64,000 bases of DNA from UBA7960 sp964348755 (GTDB lineage Bacteria > Bacteroidota > Bacteroidia > Bacteroidales > UBA7960). Numbering within the stretch: the first letter of the stretch is position 1; every line of letters begins with the position of its first letter. The position numbers and the translations under genes were made by a program. Below, piece after piece: positions 16,261 to 24,909 of the stretch. The notes beneath the pieces were generated by a model. That model did not search any database and was not told the origin of the DNA. It worked only from the letters and a program-made list of their open reading frames with translations. Location of the stretch: the NCBI GenBank assembly GCA_964348755.1, contig CAYGDW010000008.1:1-64000 (forward strand), in the 5' to 3' direction.

Positions 16261-19200
16261 TAGAATTTATAGTTAAAACCTATAATAAACTTCCTGGTTG
16301 GAGGAACATCGAGGCCTACTTTCAAAGCCCTTTCAGGCACTCCTTCGCCCCCTTGAATGGTGGCACCAGTCCTGTTTGGTTCGGGGTTTACCCCACCAGC
16401 ACGAACATAAGGAGAGAAGAGAAGGAATGGGTCTTCAACCGTTGCAAATACGCGCAATGTCGATTGCCCGCCAAGAAATCTGGTAACTCGCGGGTTTAAA
16501 TTGTAACCTAAGTTTATGCTGCGGATCTTGCCAAAGCTGGCATCGAAATAACCCAAAACACTGGTAAATGAAGCATCGAATGAGCGGTGTGGCATTGGCA
16601 TATCATTGGTAGGGTTATCGGGAGTCCAATAATCTACACGCAAGCCGTTGCGACGACCATCCAAGCGGTTTAGATAATCGGTAGGCATGTGCAATGTGCT
16701 GACAAGCATTCCGCCGAGCCTGAAATATGCTACAACCGATAAGTCGAAGCCTTTGTAGCGCCAGGTCGAGGTAATACCACCCTGAATGTCGGGCTCGCTC
16801 GAACCCAGAATGCGGCGGTCGGCAGCTGTAATGCGACCATCGGGCTCATCGCCGTTAACACCGCCTCCGGCAAAATCGAGCAACTTTATTCGGCCGGGTG
16901 CAAAGCCAAATTGGGCGGCCTGGTCGGCTTCGTTCAACTGCCAAATCCCAAGTTTTACATAATCGTAAATTGCGCTCATAGGCTGCCCCACAAACCAACC
17001 GTTTCCTATATCCCTTGAAATTGATGGATCTTGCAGGGCAACAATTTTTCCACGGTTAAAAAATGCGTTTGCACTAACCTCCCAGCCGAAGCCATCGCGG
17101 GTTTTGGGCGAAATTGCCACACCATTCAGAACAAATTCAATTCCGCGGTTTTCTGTTTTACCTACATTGGTCATAAAACGGCCCGGAACGCCTATAGAAG
17201 CAGGCAATTGCTTGGCCAAAAGCAGGTCGCTGGTTTGTTGCAGATAGGCATCTACAGAGCCATAAATGCGGCCCCGGAAGAATCCAAAATCAATACCTAC
17301 GTTTGTTGAGGCTGTATGCTCCCAACCAAGCTCCATATTGGGTAGGGTTGAAACATAATAACCCCTTACTCCCCGGCTGCCAAAATTGTAAAATGTGCCT
17401 GTCAAACCACCAAGAGTAGCATAAGGACTAACAGCCGTATTGGCAGCCTGGCCGTAACTTGCCCTTAACCTCAGGTTATCTATGAACAAGGCATTTTTCA
17501 TAAATGGCTCGTTCATAATGTTCCAGCCAAGAGCAACCGCAGGGTATGCATGCCACTTATTTCCGGGAGCAAGCCTCGAAGAACCATCGGCACGGCCCGA
17601 AATGGTAATCATATACCTGTCGTCAAACACATAATTGGCCCGGGCCATAAACGAAACAAGCCGCCAGTCGGAGAAAAAGTTTCCTGAACTTGGGGCTTGT
17701 ATTACCTCGGCGAGGAATGGATTATTAAACTGAATATAATCAACCGGAATTCGGTTTAAATCAACCCTCGATCCGGTGGCAATGTTTTCCTGAACACTGG
17801 CCATACCGGTAATGTTCACCCTGTGCCTTTGGGCAAAGGTGCGGTTGTAAGTCAAAAGGTTTTCAATGGTGTAATTGAAGTTATCGTTATTGTTTACCTG
17901 GGCAATGTTTTCGCGTCCGTCGCGAAAAGAGGTATTGCTTCCGTAGAAATTATTGTATTTGTTGTCGGCAAAGCTAACCCCCACATTCACTCTATTTACA
18001 AGGGCCGGTGTTATCTGAACTTCGCCATAAAACATATTAAAGGAAGAAAGCCTGCGGTTTTGCTCGTTCCAGCGGCTTCGGTCCTGAAGCCCAAGTGGGC
18101 TATAAGTAATTTCGGTATCGTAACCAGGCTGCTCGTTTACTGTACCATCCATATTATATGGTGAAGACAAAGGTGAAAATGTAAGCACCGACCACATGGG
18201 GTTGGCCGATTGGGCTTCGGTAAGGTTGTATGAATTGAGGGTAGTAAAGCCAATTCTTAGGCGGGTACCGATGGTTTGATCTATAGCAGCGCGAAGGCTG
18301 TAGCGAGTAAAGCCCATAAATGGCAATACTCCGGTTTCGCGGAAATAGCCACCCGAAACAGAGTATTGGGTTTTGCTGGTTCCGGCCGATAACGATACTT
18401 CATGGTTGGATGTAAGACCGGTTTGGTAAATCAAATCTTGCCAATTGGTTTCACGACCCAGCAACATCGATTCCTTTTCGTTGGGCAAAAAGTTGGTGTA
18501 GCCGGCAATGTTCCTTAGTTTTATAAATTCTTCGGCATTAAACACATCGTATTTTCGGGCTACATTTGAAAAGCCCTGGAAGCCATTATAGGTTACCCGC
18601 AGGTCGCCCTCGCGCCCGCGTTTGGTGTTTATAAGAATTACCCCGTTGGCACCACGCGACCCGAATATTACAGTGGCAGAGGCATCTTTAAGCACTTCAA
18701 CAGACTCAACGTCGTCCATACTAATATCGTTTATACTTCCGGCAAACGGAATACCATCCAAAACTATCAACGGATCGTTAGAACCAGAAAGGGAGCGTTC
18801 GCCCCGAATCCTGATTTGCGAACCACCACCGGGTCGGGTCGATGTGTTCTGAATTTCGAGGCCAGAGGCCTTGCCTTGAAGTGCCCTTACAAGGTTGTGG
18901 GCAGGCACATCGCGAAGGCGGCTGGCGTCAACCGAGGTTATTGACCCGGTAATGTCGCTCTTGCGCTGCACACCATAACCTACAACAATAAACTCGTCCA
19001 AACCCAAAAGGTCGGATTCGAGCACTACATTAATAATTTGCCGCGACTGAACTGCTACAGTCTGGGTCCTGTAACCAATAAACGAAAACAACAGGGTTCC
19101 GTTTGCTGGTGATGCAATGGTAAAGTTGCCATTGATGTCGGTAACTGAGCCTACAAAGGTTCCCTGAACCACCACGTTTACCCCGGGTAGGGTCCCTCCT

Positions 19201-19322
19201 TGTTGATCTGTCACATTTCCCCGAATCGTTATGGTTTGACCCCATAAGTAAGACCCGGAAAAAATCATCGCAAAGAGCAAAAGTGTTAGCCTAAACGCCT
19301 TGCTAAATTCAAATAATTTCAT
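16260..19322 (-). CDS. SusC/RagA-family TonB-dependent outer-membrane transporter (xylan locus)
   Basis: A 1020-residue TonB-dependent transporter that, with SusD, imports xylo-oligosaccharides across the outer membrane. After the signal peptide comes a carboxypeptidase-regulatory-like domain (about 32-110, ITIRGNVTDQQGG to FSFIGYRTQ). The plug follows (about 115-230, with VVGYGVQRKSDITGS and SVEVLKDASATVIFGSRGANG), then a 22-strand barrel ending RKFIIGFNYKF. It is the first gene of the leftward xylan operon and diverges from the HTCS gene over a 217-base region containing the GTTAC array. Confidence 0.96.
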   Translation of the reverse strand: MKLFEFSKAFRLTLLLFAMIFSGSYLWGQTITIRGNVTDQQGGTLPGVNVVVQGTFVGSVTDINGNFTIASPANGTLLFSFIGYRTQTVAVQSRQIINVVLESDLLGLDEFIVVGYGVQRKSDITGSITSVDASRLRDVPAHNLVRALQGKASGLEIQNTSTRPGGGSQIRIRGERSLSGSNDPLIVLDGIPFAGSINDISMDDVESVEVLKDASATVIFGSRGANGVILINTKRGREGDLRVTYNGFQGFSNVARKYDVFNAEEFIKLRNIAGYTNFLPNEKESMLLGRETNWQDLIYQTGLTSNHEVSLSAGTSKTQYSVSGGYFRETGVLPFMGFTRYSLRAAIDQTIGTRLRIGFTTLNSYNLTEAQSANPMWSVLTFSPLSSPYNMDGTVNEQPGYDTEITYSPLGLQDRSRWNEQNRRLSSFNMFYGEVQITPALVNRVNVGVSFADNKYNNFYGSNTSFRDGRENIAQVNNNDNFNYTIENLLTYNRTFAQRHRVNITGMASVQENIATGSRVDLNRIPVDYIQFNNPFLAEVIQAPSSGNFFSDWRLVSFMARANYVFDDRYMITISGRADGSSRLAPGNKWHAYPAVALGWNIMNEPFMKNALFIDNLRLRASYGQAANTAVSPYATLGGLTGTFYNFGSRGVRGYYVSTLPNMELGWEHTASTNVGIDFGFFRGRIYGSVDAYLQQTSDLLLAKQLPASIGVPGRFMTNVGKTENRGIEFVLNGVAISPKTRDGFGWEVSANAFFNRGKIVALQDPSISRDIGNGWFVGQPMSAIYDYVKLGIWQLNEADQAAQFGFAPGRIKLLDFAGGGVNGDEPDGRITAADRRILGSSEPDIQGGITSTWRYKGFDLSVVAYFRLGGMLVSTLHMPTDYLNRLDGRRNGLRVDYWTPDNPTNDMPMPHRSFDASFTSVLGYFDASFGKIRSINLGYNLNPRVTRFLGGQSTLRVFATVEDPFLLFSPYVRAGGVNPEPNRTGATIQGGEGVPERALKVGLDVPPTRKFIIGFNYKF

Positions 19323-19416
19323 TTGGGCATTGTTTTGGTTAATAATTGCTTGGGTTAATTAACTATATTTTGTAAGCTAAATGTACGACGGCTTTTTTAG
19401 GTGCTTTTAAAATTAT

Positions 19417-19503
19417 GTTACAAGCCTTTTAGTAAGGGTTACCATTTTGTGAATTTTGTTACACAACTTTTTTATCTGGTTACCTGTGTGAATAAATTGT
19501 TAA
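19417..19503 (+). promoter_or_regulatory. Phased GTTAC direct-repeat array (candidate HTCS operator)
   Basis: GTTAC occurs at 19417, 19438, 19458 and 19479, and a variant GTTAA at 19499, all in the same orientation. The steps are 21, 20, 21 and 20 bases, close to two helical turns. The array fills the susC-HTCS intergenic region. Direct repeats at such spacing are what an AraC-type output domain, as at the end of the adjacent HTCS, would bind on one DNA face. Confidence 0.6.
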
Positions 19504-19539
19504 ATTTACCAGCAATTTTTTAATGTAATTTTAGAAAAC

Positions 19540-22500
19540 ATGAGCAAGCCCGGGCAACTAACAATCATACTGATTTTAACTTTTGTTACCAATGCTTCTG
19601 CGCAAACCATAAAATTCTTTTCGTCAGACAGGGACTTGTCAAACAGCATGATAACCGCTATTGCGCAAGACCGCAGCGGATTAGTTTGGATAGCCACCGA
19701 AGATGGGCTGAACCGCTTTGACGGTTTAAATTTTGTTACATACCGAAACAGGCAAAATGACCCGGGTTCACTTTTGAGCAGTTTTGTTCGAACACTATAT
19801 GTTGACAAAAGCGGCAGGCTTTGGGTAGGATGCATAAACGGGCTGATGCTTTTTGATGCAGACAAAAACGCATTTAACGAAATAATGCTTTACAGGGACA
19901 CCATGAGGCTAAGGCCACATGTTACATCAATAATTGAAAATTCGGGGGGCGATATAATGGTAGCCACCTCAGGCCAAGGACTTATTGTAGTAAAAAAAGG
20001 CCAAAGCACCGGTCATGCCGATATGCGGCTCATACCCCGCCTTAGCAGCGAGTTTTTAGAATTTATATATGAAGATTTTTACGGAAGGCTTTGGATTGGA
20101 ACAGAAAACCAAGGGCTGAATCTATACAACCCATCAACAAACGAACTAACCCTCTTTAAACATCAGCCCACAAAAGAAGGCTCTATCAGCAGCAATTACA
20201 TTACTTCTATAATGGAAGATTATCGCCGCAACATTTTTATCGGAACAGTAAACTCAGGCTTAAACCAGTTTATTGAAACCAATAATTCATTCAGGGTAAT
20301 ACCCGTTTCCGGTGCAAGCCCTTACGATATGCGGGTAGCCAGCCTTTTTGCCGACGATAAAAACAATCTGTGGGTAGGCACCAGTGGTCAAGGTTTGTGG
20401 AGGTTTAACCATCAAACCGAAACCCTGCAACCACACAATATTGCAAGCACCCGTTTTGATGTGGACAAATCAAAAATTCATGCCATTACAAAAGATCATG
20501 AAGGTAATCTTTGGTTGGGAGTATTTCTTAAAGGAGTCATATTTATACCCGGAAAAACCAACAACTTCAACACCATAACCTATCAGCAGTTTTCCGAAAG
20601 GAGCATAGGCTCGGGTTGCATCACTGCTATTGCCCAGGATCCATCTGGATTGATGTGGGTAGGAACTGATACCGACGGTATTTACCAAATTGACCATCTG
20701 CGAAATCAAATATCAAACTTCCAAATCAATTCACGCTTGCGCGAATCGCTTCCGGTTTCAGTTACTTCCTTAATGTTCGACCAAAAAGGTATATTATGGG
20801 CTGGTACCTCGCTCGATGGCTTTTTCAGTTTCAACCCAAAGACTGGCGAAAGCCGGTTTTTTAAAAATCAACCCGATAACGACAACAGCCTGTCGAACAA
20901 TAAAGTGCAATGCATAAGCCAGGACCGCCAGGGCAACCTATGGATTGGCACCAGTGGCGGTGGACTAAATAAATTTGACCCCGCCACCGGGCTTTTCACA
21001 CGCTTTAAACACGACCCAAACAACTCAAACACCTTGTGCAACAACTGGGTAAACAACGTATTTTGCGACAGCGAAGGCCTGATCTGGATTGGCACTTACA
21101 ACAGGGTAAGCGTTTACAACCCCAAAACCGGAACCTTTGGCATGCTGGGAACAGGCAATGGGATGCTACCCAACAATATTGTATATTTCATTAATGAAGA
21201 TTCGGCCGGGAACATTTGGTTTGGAACCAACCATGGCCTGGCGCGCCACAACAAGCAAACCAATTCTTCTGAGTTTTTCTCAAAAGACCAGGGGCTTACC
21301 AACAATGTAATTACAGCATTTCTTGAAGACAACAACAAACAACTATGGATTTCGACCCACCAGGGCATTTCATGCCTGTCAATAGTTGATGGATCGGTGG
21401 TAAATTATTTTGTACACGATGGGCTTCAGGGAAACGAATTCAGGCGAAAGGCTGCTTACCGAACCAAAAAGGGCGAACTGTTCTTTGGAGGAATTAACGG
21501 ACTTACCTGGTTTGTACCCGAACAGATACACCGCGACCAACACATACCCGAAGTTTACTTAACTGACCTGATTGTACAAAACAACAGCGTGCCAATAGGG
21601 CAAAAGGTAGGGAACAGAGTAATTCTGAAAAAATCGATTGAAAAAACCGATACGCTAAAACTATCATGGCAACACAAAAACTTTAACATAGAATTTTCTA
21701 CTATAGGGTTTAGCAATCCCGAAAGGATAACCTATCAATACAGGCTTTTGGGGTTCGACGACAATTGGGTAAGCACTGGCACCACCAACCGTAGGGCAAC
21801 CTATACCAACCTTAAACCAGGCAGATATATTTTTGAAGTTCGCGCTGCCAATACAGCCAATTACTCAAATGCCCGCAGGCTTGTGGTGCTAATTACGCCT
21901 CCCTGGTGGGAAACATGGTGGTTTAAAATAGTATATTTTGCCTTGTTTACTTTTATCGTTTATGCGGTTTATCATTATATAATTAGCAGGATAAAACACC
22001 GCAACGAACTGCAGCATCACGAGCACCAGGAAAAAATGAATGAAGCCAAAATGCAGTTTTTTACAAATATTTCGCACGAAATACGAACCCCCCTGACCCT
22101 CATTGCCAGCCCACTCGAAAAATTAATGTCTGAAAATAAAAACGACCATCTTTCAAAAAGCTACCTGCTCATGTCCAGAAATACACACCGGCTAATGCGG
22201 TTGGTAAACCAAATGCTTGACGTGAGCAAAATAGACCGCGACCAAATGCTAATAAGCTACGCACAAACCGACCTGGTAAAGTTTATTGCAGAAATTATGC
22301 ATGCATTCGACTACCTGGCCGAGAAAAAAGAGATAAAATACACTTTCAATACCAGCCTTACTGAAATGGTGGTTTGGGTTGATTCCAACAATTTGGATAA
22401 AGTCCTTTACAATGTTATATCAAATGCCTTTAAATTTACGCCCAATGGGGGCGAGATCGAATTAAACTTGAAAACCGGGAAAAACCATGAAAACGAAGGC

Positions 22501-23700
22501 TTTCTGAAAGAATTTGCCGAGATTACAGTGTCGGATACCGGCCCGGGTATTGAGGATGAAAAACTGGGAAGAATTTTCGAAAGATTTTACCAGTCTGATA
22601 ACCATGCTTCTTCGAATACCGGCACTGGTATCGGCTTGCACATATCTCGCTCGCTTATAGAGATGCAGCATGGCAAAATAATGGCCCGCAACCGGACTAG
22701 CCGATCGGGTTGCATATTTTACATTCATTTGCCATTGGGGCACTTCCATGTAGCCAATGCCCAAATTTCAAAACAACCGGTATTGGCAATGCAGAGGCTG
22801 GTGCAGGAAAAAACCCTCGAGCACATTGAAACCGCCGCCGAAACCGACGAGAATGTGCTGACGGCAATTAAATCGAAAAGAAAAACCGGATACAAAATAC
22901 TGATAGCCGACGATGATGAACAAATGAGAGCATACCTGAAAGACGAGCTTGGCGACTTTTTCAGCATAATTGAATGCGCCAACGGAAAAGACGCTCTTGA
23001 TGCAGTGCACAATAAAAAACCCGACCTTGTGGTGAGCGATGTGGTAATGCCGGTAATGGATGGAGTGGCATTGTGCCGCAAGCTAAAGTCGAACCCGGCC
23101 ACAAGCCATCTGCCGGTAATATTGCTTACCTCGCACCCAAAAAATGAAGACCTTGGAAAAGCCCTCGATGTGGGTGCCGACGCCTATTTCGTAAAACCGT
23201 TTAATATGGGCCTGCTGCGAAAAAATATAAACAACCTGCTGGTTAACCGCGAGCGAATAAAGATTAAGTACAGCCCCAGCGGAAACATAAGCATGAAAGA
23301 AAAAGAGTTTATGTCGAGCGATCAGGCTTTAATGAACAAAATAATGCAGGTGATAGAAACAAGAATTTCAGATTCGATGCTTAGCGCCGAAACCCTTAGC
23401 CAGGAAGTTGGTATGAGCCGGGTGCATTTGTTTAGGAAACTTAAAAAAATTACCGGCCAATCGCCCAGCGACTTCATAAGGAGAATACGCCTGCAAAAAG
23501 CCGCCCGCCTTCTTGAAGAAAATACCGGATACATAAAAGAAATTGCCTTTGAAGTAGGCTTCACTTCCCTGTCATATTTTTCGAGCTGCTTTCACGAATT
23601 TTATGGAGTAAAGCCAAGCGAATTCGCAAAACTAAAGAAAGAAAAAACCAACGAGGAGTTAACGGCAATAACCCAAAACCAGCAATTAACAAAAACATAG
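19540..23700 (+). CDS. Hybrid two-component system sensor/regulator (HTCS), xylan locus
   Basis: One-protein sensor kinase and transcription factor of 1386 residues. It has a signal peptide (to about residue 22), two seven-bladed propellers of two-component-regulator repeats (about 30-690, recurrent LWIGT motifs) and a Y_Y_Y domain (about 700-780). One membrane helix (about 790-815) precedes a HisKA domain with His846 (FFTNISHEIRTP) and a HATPase (DTGPGIED, GTGIGLH). A receiver with phospho-acceptor Asp1167 (VVSDVVMP) and a C-terminal AraC helix-turn-helix (about 1275-1375) complete it. All phosphorelay residues are present. Divergent from susC, it probably senses a xylo-oligosaccharide and activates the xylan operon. 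A strong terminator follows. Confidence 0.96.
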   Translation: MSKPGQLTIILILTFVTNASAQTIKFFSSDRDLSNSMITAIAQDRSGLVWIATEDGLNRFDGLNFVTYRNRQNDPGSLLSSFVRTLYVDKSGRLWVGCINGLMLFDADKNAFNEIMLYRDTMRLRPHVTSIIENSGGDIMVATSGQGLIVVKKGQSTGHADMRLIPRLSSEFLEFIYEDFYGRLWIGTENQGLNLYNPSTNELTLFKHQPTKEGSISSNYITSIMEDYRRNIFIGTVNSGLNQFIETNNSFRVIPVSGASPYDMRVASLFADDKNNLWVGTSGQGLWRFNHQTETLQPHNIASTRFDVDKSKIHAITKDHEGNLWLGVFLKGVIFIPGKTNNFNTITYQQFSERSIGSGCITAIAQDPSGLMWVGTDTDGIYQIDHLRNQISNFQINSRLRESLPVSVTSLMFDQKGILWAGTSLDGFFSFNPKTGESRFFKNQPDNDNSLSNNKVQCISQDRQGNLWIGTSGGGLNKFDPATGLFTRFKHDPNNSNTLCNNWVNNVFCDSEGLIWIGTYNRVSVYNPKTGTFGMLGTGNGMLPNNIVYFINEDSAGNIWFGTNHGLARHNKQTNSSEFFSKDQGLTNNVITAFLEDNNKQLWISTHQGISCLSIVDGSVVNYFVHDGLQGNEFRRKAAYRTKKGELFFGGINGLTWFVPEQIHRDQHIPEVYLTDLIVQNNSVPIGQKVGNRVILKKSIEKTDTLKLSWQHKNFNIEFSTIGFSNPERITYQYRLLGFDDNWVSTGTTNRRATYTNLKPGRYIFEVRAANTANYSNARRLVVLITPPWWETWWFKIVYFALFTFIVYAVYHYIISRIKHRNELQHHEHQEKMNEAKMQFFTNISHEIRTPLTLIASPLEKLMSENKNDHLSKSYLLMSRNTHRLMRLVNQMLDVSKIDRDQMLISYAQTDLVKFIAEIMHAFDYLAEKKEIKYTFNTSLTEMVVWVDSNNLDKVLYNVISNAFKFTPNGGEIELNLKTGKNHENEGFLKEFAEITVSDTGPGIEDEKLGRIFERFYQSDNHASSNTGTGIGLHISRSLIEMQHGKIMARNRTSRSGCIFYIHLPLGHFHVANAQISKQPVLAMQRLVQEKTLEHIETAAETDENVLTAIKSKRKTGYKILIADDDEQMRAYLKDELGDFFSIIECANGKDALDAVHNKKPDLVVSDVVMPVMDGVALCRKLKSNPATSHLPVILLTSHPKNEDLGKALDVGADAYFVKPFNMGLLRKNINNLLVNRERIKIKYSPSGNISMKEKEFMSSDQALMNKIMQVIETRISDSMLSAETLSQEVGMSRVHLFRKLKKITGQSPSDFIRRIRLQKAARLLEENTGYIKEIAFEVGFTSLSYFSSCFHEFYGVKPSEFAKLKKEKTNEELTAITQNQQLTKT

Positions 23701-23703
23701 CAA

Positions 23704-23745
23704 TTCAGGCTGGTTACCTCATGCCAAAAAGAGAACCAGCCTGAA
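23704..23745 (+). terminator. Rho-independent terminator after HTCS
   Basis: A perfect 12-base stem (TTCAGGCTGGTT with AACCAGCCTGAA) with an 18-base loop begins three bases after the HTCS stop and is followed by GTTTTTCTT. It separates the HTCS from the epimerase gene 70 bases downstream. Confidence 0.85.
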
Positions 23746-23770
23746 GTTTTTCTTATAAAAATTAAAACCA

Positions 23771-24802
23771 ATGACCCTTGCAAATATTTTGTTTGGATAT
23801 ATGCCCGATGGAAGGCAGGCCAGGTTGTTTAAAATTGAAACCAACCAGGGCCTGTCAATTAGCATAACCAACTACGGAGGAATTATCACCTCAATTTTAA
23901 TGCCCGACAGGTTAGGCCATCAGGAGGAAATTACGGCCGGCTTTGCCAATTTTGAAGATTACCTGAAAGGCCACCCCTATTTTGGGGTCATTGCGGGGCG
24001 TTTTGCAAACCGCATTGCCCGGGGAGAGTTCGAAATTGATGGGCAAAAATACCTTCTGCCGGTAAACAATGGCCTAAACCACCTGCACGGAGGCCCGGAA
24101 GGGTTTCATACCAGGCTGTGGGATTATGTTTTAAAACAAAACCATGACTCGGTCAGCATTTGCCTGACATATAACAGCCCCCACCTCGAAATGGGGTACC
24201 CTGGGAACCTCAGTGCAAAAGTTATTTATACCATTTTCGAAAACAATGTGTTGCAAATAAACTTTGAAGCAACAACCGACGCTCCAACACATCTAAACCT
24301 AACAAACCATGCCTACTTTAACCTAAGCGGCTTTAAAAGCAATGTTTTTTCACACCATCTGTTTGTAAATGCAACCAATTACCTCGAACTTGACCATACC
24401 CAGATTCCCACCGGACGATTGCTTCAATGCCGGGGCACTGCTTTTGATTATATGGGCAAAAATGAAAATATGAGTACTGTACGCGAGCCTATGGACCATT
24501 GCCTGGCCCTGAATGCGGTTTCTGACATGAATGAACCAGCTGCTATTCTGTTTCATAAGGATAGCGGCCGACGAATCAGCCTTTTTTGCACCCAACCAGG
24601 CCTGCAAATTTATACCGGAAATTTTCTCGACGCAAGTCTGTCAGGGCATAATCAAACCATTTACAATCAGTATCAGGCAATTTGCCTCGAAACCCAACAC
24701 TTCCCAAACACCCCCAATCAACCCGAATTTCCTTCAACATTGCTGGTTCCTGGCAAAATTTACCGCCAAATAAGCCGTTTTGTTTTTGATACGCTAAAAT
24801 AA
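23771..24802 (+). CDS. galM: Aldose 1-epimerase (mutarotase)
   Basis: Interconverts alpha and beta anomers of aldoses (xylose, arabinose, galactose or glucose). At 343 residues it has the family length. Conserved motifs include ITNYGGII, GRFANRIARG, HLHGG (His104/His106), the catalytic acid His180 in LTNHAYFNL and the catalytic base Glu307 in CLETQHFPN. No signal peptide is present, so it is cytoplasmic. It lies downstream of the xylan HTCS and its terminator and probably supports metabolism of sugars released by this locus, although it may be transcribed independently. Confidence 0.93.
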   Translation: MTLANILFGYMPDGRQARLFKIETNQGLSISITNYGGIITSILMPDRLGHQEEITAGFANFEDYLKGHPYFGVIAGRFANRIARGEFEIDGQKYLLPVNNGLNHLHGGPEGFHTRLWDYVLKQNHDSVSICLTYNSPHLEMGYPGNLSAKVIYTIFENNVLQINFEATTDAPTHLNLTNHAYFNLSGFKSNVFSHHLFVNATNYLELDHTQIPTGRLLQCRGTAFDYMGKNENMSTVREPMDHCLALNAVSDMNEPAAILFHKDSGRRISLFCTQPGLQIYTGNFLDASLSGHNQTIYNQYQAICLETQHFPNTPNQPEFPSTLLVPGKIYRQISRFVFDTLK

Positions 24803-24909
24803 TCTGGCTCACCCTTTTATTTTTTAAAAACAAGCAAAACAATCAAACAACTTTCTGGTTGTATTTTGGTGTAATTTTTGATATAAATCGCTTTATTTTT
24901 CAATTTTTT

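Noticed and set aside
23706..23745. GGTTAC in this region as another HTCS site
   Set aside because: It is part of the 12-base terminator stem after the HTCS gene, without phased partners.
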